Source of the DNA: JADFOI01 sp965218935
GTDB taxonomy: Bacteria > Acidobacteriota > UBA6911 > RPQK01 > JADFOI01
Assembly: GCA_965218935.1 (NCBI GenBank)
Contig: CBDCMH010000004.1
Location: forward strand, 1-64,000
Length of the DNA stretch: 64,000 bases
Direction of reading: 5' to 3'
The position numbers and the translations under genes are program-made. This document shows positions 32,486 through 41,192 of this stretch, one piece after another. The notes under the pieces are model-generated. The model worked only from the letters and a program-made list of their open reading frames with translations, made no database searches and was not told the DNA's origin. Every line of letters starts with the position of its first letter. Within the stretch, counting starts at the first letter, position 1.

Positions 32486-33681
32486 TGGATAATCTCATCG
32501 CCAAGATCCAGGAGGCACTCGGGGATTTCGACCTTCCCGCCTGGCTCTTTTACGGCTTTCAGGATCTCGATCCCATCGCTACTCGGATCCTCCGGTTCGA
32601 GCCTCACCAGCTGGCCACTCGACGCTGGTTTTATCTCATTCCCGCACAGGGTAAACCCAGTAAACTGGTCCACAGGATCGAATCCTCCATTCTGGATCAC
32701 CTGCCCGGCGATAAGAAAATCTATCTCGAATGGGAGCAACTGCAAAACGAGGTCAGAACTCTTCTGGACGGAGTTTCGGCGGTAGCGATGCAACATTCCG
32801 AGAATAACTCCATACCCTACATCTCGCTTGTGGATGCGGGGACCATCGACCTGGTTCGTGGCTGTGGCACCCAGGTCGTCTCCTCGGGAGATCTGATCCA
32901 GCGATTTGAAGCGGTTTGGAGTCCCCACCAGGTGGAGCAGCACCGTGCTACAGCTCTTGCCTTGACCTCCATTGTCGAGGCCGCATTTGAGCAGGCTGCG
33001 GCTGAAATCTCTTCTCAAGGTGAGACCAACGAGCTGAGCGTTCAGCGCTTCATTCTGGATCGCTTTGAAGGGGAAAGTTTAATCACCGTGCATCCTCCTA
33101 TCGTGGCGGTGAATAAAAACAGTGCCAACCCTCACTATCAGCCCACCGAAGCGAAATACTCGAGGATCTGTTCTGATGATTTCCTGCTCATTGACTTGTG
33201 GGCCAAGTCCCAAAAGGAGAACAGTGTGTATGCCGATATCACCTGGACAGGATTGATGAGTGAGCAGGTGCCCGAGAGGCACAGCGAAGTTTTTCAAGTC
33301 GTCCGCCAGGCTCGTGATCAGGGAGTGGACTTTTTGCGTGAGCGGTTTGAGGAAAACAACCTTCCCCAAGGTTGGGAAGTGGATGACGTCGTTCGAGAAA
33401 GTATCCGAAGGGCCGGCTACGAAGAATTCTTTGTTCATCGGACCGGTCACAACCTGGGCCAGGAGGTTCACGGCAATGGGGTCCACTTTGACAACCTGGA
33501 GACTCATGACACCCGCCTGGTTATTCCCGGTATCGCCTGTACCATCGAGCCTGGAATCTATCTGGAAGGGGAATTTGGGGTCCGCAGTGAAATCAACGTG
33601 TTTTTTTCCCAGGACGGACCCGAAGTAACGACGCCCCCCCAGGAGGAAGTTTGGCGGATAGCTGATCTCCTGACCCACTGA
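32485..33681 (+). CDS. M24 family metallopeptidase (Xaa-Pro aminopeptidase-like)
   Basis: A 398-residue protein with a pita-bread C-terminal domain. The five metal ligands are visible: Asp in LLIDLWAK, Asp in VYADITWT, His in HRTGHNLGQ, Glu in TIEPGIYL and Glu in RSEINVFF. The N-terminal half (about 170 residues) is the creatinase-like substrate domain. Enzymes of this family remove an N-terminal residue before proline from small peptides in the cytoplasm. The coupling to plsC is probably just operon packing. Confidence 0.88.
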   Translation: MDNLIAKIQEALGDFDLPAWLFYGFQDLDPIATRILRFEPHQLATRRWFYLIPAQGKPSKLVHRIESSILDHLPGDKKIYLEWEQLQNEVRTLLDGVSAVAMQHSENNSIPYISLVDAGTIDLVRGCGTQVVSSGDLIQRFEAVWSPHQVEQHRATALALTSIVEAAFEQAAAEISSQGETNELSVQRFILDRFEGESLITVHPPIVAVNKNSANPHYQPTEAKYSRICSDDFLLIDLWAKSQKENSVYADITWTGLMSEQVPERHSEVFQVVRQARDQGVDFLRERFEENNLPQGWEVDDVVRESIRRAGYEEFFVHRTGHNLGQEVHGNGVHFDNLETHDTRLVIPGIACTIEPGIYLEGEFGVRSEINVFFSQDGPEVTTPPQEEVWRIADLLTH

Positions 33682-33746
33682 CCTTCAGCGAAAATCTTCC
33701 GAGCTCCAGGAGGGCAACAACAATGAGAATGTCGTAGACTAGAATC

Positions 33747-34529
33747 ATGATGAACCGCAGCATGCAGGAACTGCAGGAGTTCTGCTTTCAACAGAAGCTG
33801 GCTGCGGCCTCCACACCGATCAGTATCACTCGTGGATATTACTGGTGGAAACTACATCGCAACATCGCCCGTGCCTTCAAGAAGCACGTGCGAGAATCAG
33901 GTCTGGTGGTAGATATAGGGACGGGTCACGGTGTTATGACACGGATAGCCTACGAATGTCTTGGTCCGGATTTCACCTACTGGGCTACCGATCTCAGCGA
34001 GTTAGATCTGGCTCTAGCAGAAGCAGTTCTTCAAAAATTAGGAATCCCCGTACAAACGAAAGTGGCTGATGCTTCTGCGAACTTGCCTCTCGAAGACAAT
34101 ACGGCTGCGGTGGTGGTTTGCTCAGAAGTGCTTGAGCACATTCCAGAACCCGAAGGCATGCTTCGGGAAGTTTGGCGAATTCTGAAACCTGGCGGTATTG
34201 CGATCTTCAGTACACCCAATGCATCCAATCCTATGCTTCGTATTTCCCGGAATGACGGGGAGAGTGACTCCGTCGAGGAAACCGAAAGCTGGTCACCAAG
34301 CTATGGGCACGTGTCGGTCTTGAGCACCAGGGAATGGCAAGAGCACTTCAAGAGAGCAGGTTTTGAGATACTTCAGATCAACCGAGGAGCTTTGCTTTTC
34401 GGGAAAGGCGGCTACGAGAAGTCTCCTTTTGTTGTGGCGCTGTATTTTATGATCGATGCTGTCTTGGATTGTTTGCCGGCTACCACCAATTGGACCGAAA
34501 ACCTTTGCTTTACACTTCGCAAACTTTAG
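33747..34529 (+). CDS. Class I SAM-dependent methyltransferase
   Basis: A 260-residue protein. Motif I is LVVDIGTGHGVMTRIA, an acidic residue at the end of strand 2 in YWATDLSELDLALAE, motif II around DNTAAVVVCSEVLEHIPEPE and motif III LKPGGIAIFSTPNASNP. The C-terminal part (GHVSVLSTREWQEHFKRAGF) is common among small-molecule and sugar or lipid methyltransferases near glycan loci. Substrate unknown. Two adjacent ATGs (33747 and 33750) could start it. It converges on the glycosyltransferase at 34532 with a two-base gap, so there is no room for a terminator between them. Confidence 0.85.
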   Translation: MMNRSMQELQEFCFQQKLAAASTPISITRGYYWWKLHRNIARAFKKHVRESGLVVDIGTGHGVMTRIAYECLGPDFTYWATDLSELDLALAEAVLQKLGIPVQTKVADASANLPLEDNTAAVVVCSEVLEHIPEPEGMLREVWRILKPGGIAIFSTPNASNPMLRISRNDGESDSVEETESWSPSYGHVSVLSTREWQEHFKRAGFEILQINRGALLFGKGGYEKSPFVVALYFMIDAVLDCLPATTNWTENLCFTLRKL

Positions 34530-34531
34530 GA

Positions 34532-35767
34532 TCAGCGGTTTTCCTCCAAAACCACGGTCTTTCTCGGCGACACCATCAAATACCGAATCCCCCGCCATTC
34601 GATTTTTCGACTCACCAGAGAACGAATGAATCCCCATAGGGAAAGGAGCGAAGCCAGGGGTCCCCAGAACGTATAAGCCAGGCGATACTTCCGTAGAACG
34701 GAAACGTGCTCAGGAAACAATAGAGATACCGCACGCACTCGAAGCCAACCCTTGAAACAACCGAGTACGTACACCGAGACAATCACCGCAGCCAGCGCGA
34801 AAAGCAGTCGGTTGGAGGCGAGAGTCATGTTCCAGAGCGCCACCAACAGGAATGCCATGCCACCCCACAGGGCCAGACTGTTCAACACCTGGGAAAGAAA
34901 GGCCAGCCTCCACAGGTTGGGATGGTAAATGTGGGTAATGGAAAGCTGACGGCCGCTCCACTCCAGCAACTCATGGAGTCGGCAATCCTCATGGGAGAAG
35001 CTCAAACAACGGGGCTGGAACCGAATGGTACGGGAGTGATCATGGATGGCCCGGCTGACGGCATAGTCATCACTCAGGGCGTTGGTCCAGTAGTCCACGA
35101 CCCGGCAATCGTGGAACACCTCCCGGCGCATGGCCATGGCACCTCCCCAGGCAAAGAAGCTGTCCCCTTCCTTCATCAGTGATGCCGTCCCCGCATTCCA
35201 GACCGAGCGCAATACCGAGGCAAAGTCTCCTCGCTGGGGAAGATACCAGCGAAATCCCGTACTCACACCCACATCCGGATCCTCCAGGGTACCGATGAGA
35301 TCCCGCAGCCAGTTCGCAGCCGGGCGAATATCGGAATCTCCAAAAGCCACAACGCCGTCCCCATCGCGGAGCTGCCCCACGGCATGCAGCAAATTTTGCA
35401 CTTTCTGTCCCCGCTGCTGTGCCTCGCTCGCAAAGAGAATTTGAGAAATTGCTTCAGGGTATTCATCTCTCACCCTCTCCAGAATGGGAACACACGGATC
35501 GAGGAAGTCTCCCGTAACCAGCAGGATTTGAAGGTCGGGGTAGTCCAACTCGAAATAAGCTCTGAGATTCTCCTCCAAACCCTCGTCGACCCTTTTGAAG
35601 GGAAGAATCAGAGTGGCTGGTGGAGCAAAATCCCCAAGCGCTCGATGGCGAGATTTTTGAAAGAACCGAAGATAGTCAACACCTCCCTTCAACGAATAGA
35701 GGGCTTCAAAAAGAGAAAGGATTCCAATAACGAGAAGGGCAAAAGGAAGAAGGGTCAGGACTGCCAT
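34532..35767 (-). CDS. Membrane glycosyltransferase family 2/21 (ceramide glucosyltransferase-like)
   Basis: About 411 residues. It has an N-terminal helix (LLPFALLVIGILSLFEALY), a GT-A domain with PPATLILPFKRVDEGLEENL, DGDGVVAFGDSDIRPAANWL (the metal-binding DxD), WGGAMAMRREVF and the EDDYA-like LSDDYAV followed by the QRRRW-type region, and C-terminal helices (LALWGGMAFLLVALWNMTL; LLFALAAVIVSVYVLGCF). This layout is that of GT21/HpnI enzymes that glycosylate membrane lipids. I take ATG 35767, overlapping the EVE gene end by 13 bases. Lipid acceptor unknown. Confidence 0.8.
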   Translation of the reverse strand: MAVLTLLPFALLVIGILSLFEALYSLKGGVDYLRFFQKSRHRALGDFAPPATLILPFKRVDEGLEENLRAYFELDYPDLQILLVTGDFLDPCVPILERVRDEYPEAISQILFASEAQQRGQKVQNLLHAVGQLRDGDGVVAFGDSDIRPAANWLRDLIGTLEDPDVGVSTGFRWYLPQRGDFASVLRSVWNAGTASLMKEGDSFFAWGGAMAMRREVFHDCRVVDYWTNALSDDYAVSRAIHDHSRTIRFQPRCLSFSHEDCRLHELLEWSGRQLSITHIYHPNLWRLAFLSQVLNSLALWGGMAFLLVALWNMTLASNRLLFALAAVIVSVYVLGCFKGWLRVRAVSLLFPEHVSVLRKYRLAYTFWGPLASLLSLWGFIRSLVSRKIEWRGIRYLMVSPRKTVVLEENR

Positions 35768-36180
35768 TGGCTGGCCCCGGCCATTGCCAGCAAGCGGTTC
35801 CACTGGGGTGGAGTCACCGGCATAACCGAAAGGCGAGGAAGCCTGACCAACAGAAAATCGGCAAATTCCGAATCCGCCTTGACCTCGGCCAGGGAGACAC
35901 TCTGAGGAAGTTCTTCTCTGGCTTTTACGTCCACCACAGCAAGTTTTTCATCACTCTTTCTCGGATCGGGGTAAGGATCGCTGGTCACTTCAGCGATACC
36001 CACCAGGGCCCGCTCCTTTCCCGTATGGTAGAGGAACGCCAAGTCTCCCGTCTGTATATTGCGAAGGTGCTGCAGTGCAAGGTTGTTGGAGACGCCATCC
36101 CACACCGTTTGCCCATCTCGGTTCAAATCGGCGTAGGAGTAATCGGAAGGCTCAGTTTTTAGTAACCAGTACTGAGGCAT
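35755..36180 (-). CDS. EVE domain protein
   Basis: A 141-residue single-domain protein beginning MPQYWLLKTEPSDYSYADL, with WDGVSNNLALQHLRNIQTGD and AFLYHTGKERALVGIAEVTS. These are the hallmarks of the EVE/PUA-like fold, thought to bind modified bases in nucleic acids; the exact role in bacteria is not settled. It overlaps the WecA-like gene by 29 bases and the glycosyltransferase by 13, so it sits in a tight operon with glycan genes without an obvious link. Confidence 0.9.
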   Translation of the reverse strand: MPQYWLLKTEPSDYSYADLNRDGQTVWDGVSNNLALQHLRNIQTGDLAFLYHTGKERALVGIAEVTSDPYPDPRKSDEKLAVVDVKAREELPQSVSLAEVKADSEFADFLLVRLPRLSVMPVTPPQWNRLLAMAGASQWQS

Positions 36181-37327
36181 GCTCGCGTTTTCCTTTCAGC
36201 TGATTACTTGAACGCGAAGGATCCTCTTGAAAGAGCGACTTCTGTTTCTCGACATACCGGTATTCTCGCTCGGTTTCAGTGGCTTTGGTTCCAAAGAGGT
36301 TCAGTTCCTTGGCCATGAGGCCACCGAGGACACCCATGACTACAATAATCACTGCGGCGTATTCATTCAACTGTACCGTGAAGGCAAAGGCAATAATCCC
36401 CAGCAGTACGGTGATGAAATACAAGAGTAACACGGTTTGTCTTTGGCTTAAGCCTAGATCAATCAAACGGTGGTGCAAATGCTCTCGATCCGCCGTGGCG
36501 ATTCCCTTATTATTCATGTAGCGACGCATCAAAGCCACCACTGAATCAAAGATGGGAATCCCAAAAATGATCATGGGTATCATCAACGAAGAAAGAGCGA
36601 AGCTTTTCTGAAATCCGGTCGTGGACAGACATCCCAGGGAAAAGCCTAAAAACATGCTTCCCGTGTCCCCGAGAAATACTTGAGCCGGAAATCGATTGTA
36701 GCGCAGAAAGCCCAGCGTTGCCCCAGCCAGGACAATGTAAAAATAAGTCACATACCCAGCCTCAAGATTGACTGAGATCAAAAAGAGCGTCACTGAAGTC
36801 ACCAGGGCGATACCGCAAGCCAGTCCGTCCAACCCATCGATCAGGTTCATGGCATTGGTGAGGCCCACAATCCAGAGAACCGATAAAGGAAAGGCCAAAA
36901 CGCCCAAGTCAAAGTAGTCCCGCATGTCCCCCACCAGAGGATTACTCGCCAACTCAAATTGCACTCCCATGTAAACGGCAATACTGGCTGCAATCACCTG
37001 AAAGGCCAACTTTACAAAGGGGTTGGCATTGTGGGTATCGTCCCAGAGTCCCACGGCAACGATGATGAGGCTCCCTACCAGCAGGCCCATCAGATTCGTG
37101 TGTACGATCCTGGGAATGTAGATGTTGACGGCGGCCCCCACCAGAAGCGAAATAGCCACGGCGGAAACGACCGCCGCGCCGCCCAGTCGAGGAATCGGAG
37201 TTTTGTGTACTTTTCTCTCGGTGGGAATATCAACGGCACCGATTTTTTCGGCGATCCTTATCGAGACCGGCGTCAGGAAATGGACAGAGCCCAGGGCCAC
37301 TAGAAACAAAAGGATATAGATGATCAT
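36152..37327 (-). CDS. Undecaprenyl-phosphate sugar-1-phosphate transferase (WecA/TagO/MraY family)
   Basis: A 391-residue polytopic protein with about ten membrane helices. Family motifs are present: IPRLGG with the preceding RKVHKTP, VGLWDD, NAMNLIDGLDGLACG, FLGDTGSMFLG and the cytoplasmic HHRL loop in REHLHHRLIDLG, which marks WecA/TagO-type enzymes over MraY. It would move a HexNAc-1-phosphate from a UDP-sugar to undecaprenyl phosphate to start the glycan. The C-terminal tail of about 60 residues is hydrophilic. It overlaps the chimeric glycosyltransferase by four bases. Confidence 0.9.
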   Translation of the reverse strand: MIIYILLFLVALGSVHFLTPVSIRIAEKIGAVDIPTERKVHKTPIPRLGGAAVVSAVAISLLVGAAVNIYIPRIVHTNLMGLLVGSLIIVAVGLWDDTHNANPFVKLAFQVIAASIAVYMGVQFELASNPLVGDMRDYFDLGVLAFPLSVLWIVGLTNAMNLIDGLDGLACGIALVTSVTLFLISVNLEAGYVTYFYIVLAGATLGFLRYNRFPAQVFLGDTGSMFLGFSLGCLSTTGFQKSFALSSLMIPMIIFGIPIFDSVVALMRRYMNNKGIATADREHLHHRLIDLGLSQRQTVLLLYFITVLLGIIAFAFTVQLNEYAAVIIVVMGVLGGLMAKELNLFGTKATETEREYRYVEKQKSLFQEDPSRSSNQLKGKREHASVLVTKN

Positions 37328-38895
37328 TCCAATCGAGCTCCCAGCTTGGACTCCTGGCTTCCCAGCTCAGATGTGCCGGCCAGTTCGGGCATAGCACAAT
37401 GAGCGGAGGCTGTTCCGTCGTTAACGACCCAGTGCCTTTTGTAGACCTGGTGAATCCTGTTCACCATTGTTTCGGCCGAGTGCTCGTGTCTCATTCGCTC
37501 GGCGCCTTGCTGTCCCATTTTTTGTCTCAAATCCGAGTCACCGATCAGAGTTTTGAGCCTGTCTACTAATGCCTCTACATCTCCGGGAGCAATGAGATAT
37601 CCAGTTACCTCATCTTCCACGAATTCCGGAACACCCCCCACTCGACTGGCCACAACCGGTTTCCCTGCGGCCATGGCCTCCAGAACCACTCTTCCCATCC
37701 CCTCATAGAAAGAAGGAAGAACGGAAATATCAAGAATCGCTGTGATCTCGGGAACGTCGGACCAGAAGCCCGTGAAGACCACGTTTTTCTTGATCCCCAG
37801 TTGTTTGACTTTTTCCTTCAATTTCTCTTCCAGATATCCTTCTCCCACCATCAGCAGCTTCACCCGGCATCCGCTGTCCAGGAGACGGGCGACTGCATCG
37901 ATAAGAACCTCATGGCCCTTCCCCTCCCACAACTTGGAAACCACCCCGATCACCGTTTCTTCGGGCTGAATTCCGAGTCGGCTCTTGAGTTGCGGGCTTG
38001 GACTCTCATTTCGAAACCGCTCCACTTCGATTCCGCTGTAGATCTTGACGAATTTCTCCAAAGGGACAATTTTCTCTCGCTGTGCCCACTCCACCATGGG
38101 CTGAGAGATGGCAATCATCTGATCACACCAGCGCGCTGCCATTCGTTCCAGGACGATAAAGAGGCGGCGGAAAAACCAGCTCTCCTCTTCATGGAAGGCA
38201 AATCCATGAACGGTGTGGATGATGCTGGGAACATTGTTCCATCGGCCAGCAAGACGACCCAGAATCCCCGCTTTGGAGTTGTGAGTATGGACCAGGTCGA
38301 ACTTTTCTTGTGCCAACAAGCGGTTCAGTTGCCACAGTGCGTGCAGATCCTTGAAAGGAGATACCTCGCTGACAAAGTTTCGGATGGGGTAAAAGTACAT
38401 GCCCGCCTCACCAACCAGTATCTCCAATTTTCCCCCAGGCGCACTGGCCAGGCCCACTTCAGCCCCACAATCCATTGAGCCTTGCATTGTCAGAAGTGTG
38501 TTGATCCCCGAGCCACTCACATCATGCGGGTGCTTCCAAACCCGGTTCGATCCTTTGCCCGTGCGCTTGCGGTCCAGTTTGGCCAGATCTTCCCGTCGCG
38601 GCGTCTCAATCCCGGAGGCTTTCGCCAGCTCCATCAAAAACTCTTCATACCCCTGCTCGCTGTCCCGGCGCACGATGCTGCGCAGCGCTGCATTCGCTTC
38701 CAGCGTAGTGGCATCGATGCCGATCGTCTTGCCCCGCAGCAGGCCGCTCGCCCCGATCCGCTTCAGTACCCAGTCAAAGACTGCTTCGTGGGTAGCCACA
38801 TCGATCAGTCGTCGGGTTCGGGAGATCGTGGAGTGATCAACGGGAAGCGTATGAACGTGCAGGATCCGAAGACCGGCCAGCGAGACTTTCTCCAT
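37324..38895 (-). CDS. Glycosyltransferase family 4 with an in-frame transposase fragment near its N-terminus
   Basis: The frame codes 523 residues from ATG 38895. The first 19 (MEKVSLAGLRILHVHTLPV) and all from VSGSGINTLLTMQG onward form a GT4 protein with FDLVHTHNSKAGILGRLAGR, TVHGFAFH, the donor loop VSKLWEGKGHEVLIDAV and the EX7E motif EGMGRVVLEAMAAGKPVV. Between them lie 106 residues of an IS transposase. Without these the protein would be about 417 residues, close to normal. The insert replaces nothing obvious but falls in the first beta-alpha unit, at the glycine-rich acceptor loop, so the enzyme is probably inactive unless the sequence is misassembled. The frame stays open throughout. 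Confidence 0.8.
   Translation of the reverse strand: MEKVSLAGLRILHVHTLPVDHSTISRTRRLIDVATHEAVFDWVLKRIGASGLLRGKTIGIDATTLEANAALRSIVRRDSEQGYEEFLMELAKASGIETPRREDLAKLDRKRTGKGSNRVWKHPHDVSGSGINTLLTMQGSMDCGAEVGLASAPGGKLEILVGEAGMYFYPIRNFVSEVSPFKDLHALWQLNRLLAQEKFDLVHTHNSKAGILGRLAGRWNNVPSIIHTVHGFAFHEEESWFFRRLFIVLERMAARWCDQMIAISQPMVEWAQREKIVPLEKFVKIYSGIEVERFRNESPSPQLKSRLGIQPEETVIGVVSKLWEGKGHEVLIDAVARLLDSGCRVKLLMVGEGYLEEKLKEKVKQLGIKKNVVFTGFWSDVPEITAILDISVLPSFYEGMGRVVLEAMAAGKPVVASRVGGVPEFVEDEVTGYLIAPGDVEALVDRLKTLIGDSDLRQKMGQQGAERMRHEHSAETMVNRIHQVYKRHWVVNDGTASAHCAMPELAGTSELGSQESKLGARLE
38521..38838 (-). mobile_element. Internal fragment of an IS4/IS5/IS1182-type DDE transposase inside a glycosyltransferase gene
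   Basis: A 318-base block coding DHSTISRTRRLIDVATHEAV, then GKTIGIDATTLEANAALRSI (the first catalytic Asp), YEEFLMELAKASGIETPRRE, LAKLDRKRTGKGSN and WKHPHD. This matches the middle of a well-known DDE transposase type; both ends of the transposase and the IS ends are missing. Of one 60-base block (38701-38760) 42 bases are G or C, against 24 of 60 in a block of the host gene (37801-37860), so it is foreign in composition. Confidence 0.85.
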
Positions 38896-38948
38896 ACACT
38901 CATTATTGTACCCAAAATTATGGTGTATCCGCGGGAATTGCCACAAGC

Positions 38949-40460
38949 CTAGGGGACACTCACAAAGATGGGATTGGACAACACTTCGTAGATTTTAGCG
39001 GGCGAAACAGCTCTCATCCTGAAATAGTGCCGTCCCGATGAAAGCTCTTCCGTAGTCGTAAACTCGATGGGAAGAAACTGCTTCACTTTCAGTACGACCT
39101 CTCCGTTTCGGACCAGTTCAAGCTGAAAGGGTTGATTGTTGGCGGGAGGACCCTGGACCCAATCCAAACGAATGTGGACTTGAACCGGGGATTCACCCTC
39201 CACTTCACCCCCTTGAAGGGCTTTAGCTCCATAAAGGGTTTCCACGCTGAAATCATACAGGCGCAGTTCTTCAGCCGGCGCCTGAAAAGTGGCGTAGCCG
39301 CTTCCCTTGCGAAGAGCCTCGAAAACCGCTGCGTGGGACTTCTCCGCCATCAAAAGGATGGTTTGCCCTCCATTCAGGTCGTACCAGCTACCTCCTGTGT
39401 CTTTGAAGTAGTGAAAATTGATTCCGGTGGTCACACGAGGAGCGCTCCTGCGCCAACCTTCGATGTATCGCATCAAAATCCTATCCCACACGTTACCTGG
39501 CCGAGTGACCGAGATCCGGTTGCCGTAGATTCCTTCAAAACCGTGATAACCATCGGTCAGGATAAGATCCTCGGAGTGTGGCTCGCTCACCATGGTGCTC
39601 CCTCCCTGGACGACATCGGGATAAATCGCTTCCGGGTAGCTCCAATAAATGATTCCACCCCGGTCGCGCACGTAGTCGATCACACCCTGAAAAGGAACCG
39701 CGTCGGACCGACCCGAGTAAGGATCACCAAACTTCCCGAAAGGGTAATTATTCCAGACCAAAAGCAAGGAAAAGAGCAGAATGGCCATTCCCGCTGCCCA
39801 GGGACGGTGTCTGCGCGCAATGGCGTACTGTCTGATATGAATTTCTTCCTGGCTTCCCCGGTACAACAAGAGCATTCCCCCAAGGAACAGGGTCAGGGGA
39901 ACCAAAATCAGTATCCAATCCCTCTGAGTATTGCCCCACCTCTCATTTCCGATGACGGGCAAATTTTCGATCTGCTGCTCCGTGAGTCCCAGAACGATGA
40001 AATGGTGGTCGAAATCGTAGAGGTTTAGTCCGGTCCAGGGCAATCCTGTCCAATAATAATGGGGAGTCACCTCCACTCCCGGAAGAATGACCAGACCAGG
40101 AACCTGTCGTTGTGCTTCTCGTACCGCCTCAAAGTATCGCTCGACACCATAATCGCGAACCCCCAAACGAACTCTCTTATTGATCCCTTCAATGCCGATT
40201 CGATCAAACGGCCAAATCCCATAGGTCACACTGGTCAGGAAGGAGTCGGTAAGAACCAACACATCGATATTCCGTTCCTTGGGAAAACGTGCCAACTCCA
40301 GGACTTCGTACTCTCCGTTGCTGAATGTGGAGTGAACATGGATGGCTGCGGAGTACTGTTTCAGCTCAGTGGAAGCCTTCCCCGAAGAGCAAAACAGGAA
40401 GAAGAAGAAGAAGAAGAAGAAGAGAGATAAGATGGGACTGCGCTTCAAAGAGGTGCTCAT
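38949..40460 (-). CDS. PHP-domain-like membrane/exported protein
   Basis: A 503-residue protein. The signal sequence holds eight Phe in a row (residues 14-21). The mature part starts with a PHP-type metal motif AIHVHSTFSNGEYEV (HxH, with Asn where Asp is usual), followed by IDVLVLTDS, VILPGVEVTP and a DHHFIVLGL segment, as in PHP phosphoesterases and polymerase-associated domains. Two membrane helices interrupt it (WILILVPLTLFLGGMLLLY; WAAGMAILLFSLLLVWN), then the domain resumes (VIDYVRDRGGIIYWSYPEAI, EGIYGN), and a beta-rich C-terminal domain ends it. Reaction unknown; a periplasmic phosphoesterase is a fair guess. Confidence 0.65.
   Translation of the reverse strand: MSTSLKRSPILSLFFFFFFFFLFCSSGKASTELKQYSAAIHVHSTFSNGEYEVLELARFPKERNIDVLVLTDSFLTSVTYGIWPFDRIGIEGINKRVRLGVRDYGVERYFEAVREAQRQVPGLVILPGVEVTPHYYWTGLPWTGLNLYDFDHHFIVLGLTEQQIENLPVIGNERWGNTQRDWILILVPLTLFLGGMLLLYRGSQEEIHIRQYAIARRHRPWAAGMAILLFSLLLVWNNYPFGKFGDPYSGRSDAVPFQGVIDYVRDRGGIIYWSYPEAIYPDVVQGGSTMVSEPHSEDLILTDGYHGFEGIYGNRISVTRPGNVWDRILMRYIEGWRRSAPRVTTGINFHYFKDTGGSWYDLNGGQTILLMAEKSHAAVFEALRKGSGYATFQAPAEELRLYDFSVETLYGAKALQGGEVEGESPVQVHIRLDWVQGPPANNQPFQLELVRNGEVVLKVKQFLPIEFTTTEELSSGRHYFRMRAVSPAKIYEVLSNPIFVSVP
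40398..40421. repeat. (GAA)8 microsatellite within the PHP protein signal sequence
   Basis: Eight perfect GAA triplets on the plus strand, read as eight TTC (Phe) codons. Changes by whole triplets would lengthen or shorten the hydrophobic core of the signal peptide without a frameshift. Confidence 0.9.
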
Positions 40461-40499
40461 AACGCCAACAATCTGTTCTATCCAGTCTACAAAAGATCA

Positions 40500-40692
40500 G
40501 CCTGGACTATGCATAGGTTCTCGTCACGAAGCGACGAAAGCGCCGATCTGACAAGGCGCACGGGGGCACCCGCTTGCGGGTCGGCCCCCGCAAGCGTACT
40601 CTCTGCAGTACGCTGAGGAGGCCGACCGAGTGCAACACGGGCAGGGCGGATGATTTTGTCGCTGCAGTAGAGAATTTATGCATTGTCCGGGC
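40500..40692. repeat. Intergenic element with terminal inverted repeats, copy B (193 bp)
   Basis: It starts GCCTGGACTATGCATA and ends TATGCATTGTCCGGGC. The outer parts match copy A (17733-17873) closely: TTCTCGTCACGAAGCGACGA, then GGCAGGGCGGATGATTTTGT. The centre is about 50 bases longer, with nested dyads (GGGGGCACCCGC with GCGGGTCGGCCCCC; GCGTACTCTCTGCAGTACGC). It lies 8 bases after the stop of the 3,5-epimerase gene and 39 before the start of the PHP gene, the same placement as copy A. Confidence 0.85.
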
Positions 40693-40700
40693 TTAGACGG

Positions 40701-41159
40701 TTACTTGATGGGAGGTACTTTGAGCCAATCATATCCGATTTCCGGATCATCGTGGGGAATACGACCTTCGTCCTCCGGATCGTAAGTATGAGAAGTGATG
40801 TAGAGAAGATTGGCCGGGCCGCTCAGGCACTTGCATCCGTGAAGTACACCAGGAGGAACCTTGAGCACCTTTACCTCTTGGTTGTCTCCAAGCATGATTT
40901 CCATACTCTGACGGTAAGTGGCTGACTTCGGTCGCTTATCGTACAGGACAACCTTTAGAACTCCTGTGCTCACATACCACCAGTCCGTCTGCTTCTGATG
41001 AACATGCCAGGCCTTGATAACTCCAGGGTACATCAGAGAATGACTCCACTGTCCAAAGCCTTCTTCAAAGAAATCATCTTTCACACGTATGATCTCCCGA
41101 AAGAAACCCCGTTCATCTCGGTGGGTCTCCAATTTTTTGTAAACCACTCCATCAATCAT
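40701..41159 (-). CDS. RmlC-like nucleotide-sugar 3,5-epimerase (cupin)
   Basis: A 152-residue cupin resembling dTDP-4-dehydrorhamnose 3,5-epimerase: DERGFFREIIRVKDDFFEEG, then MYPGVIKAWHVHQKQTDWWY with the active-site His, VVLYDKRPKS, and VPPGVLHGCKCLSG. It is shorter than RmlC (about 180) and the His region HVHQKQTD differs from RGLHFQ, so it may be a variant acting on another 4-keto sugar. It is upstream of element B. The gap of 33 bases to the GT9 gene suggests a shared transcript. Confidence 0.75.
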   Translation of the reverse strand: MIDGVVYKKLETHRDERGFFREIIRVKDDFFEEGFGQWSHSLMYPGVIKAWHVHQKQTDWWYVSTGVLKVVLYDKRPKSATYRQSMEIMLGDNQEVKVLKVPPGVLHGCKCLSGPANLLYITSHTYDPEDEGRIPHDDPEIGYDWLKVPPIK

Positions 41160-41192
41160 GCCAGTGCTCCGTCTCCGGCCATTATACCCCGC

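Noticed and set aside
38896..38946. N-terminal extension of the chimeric glycosyltransferase from 38946.
   Set aside because: ATG 38895 gives the usual GT4 start; the extra 17 residues fit no family.
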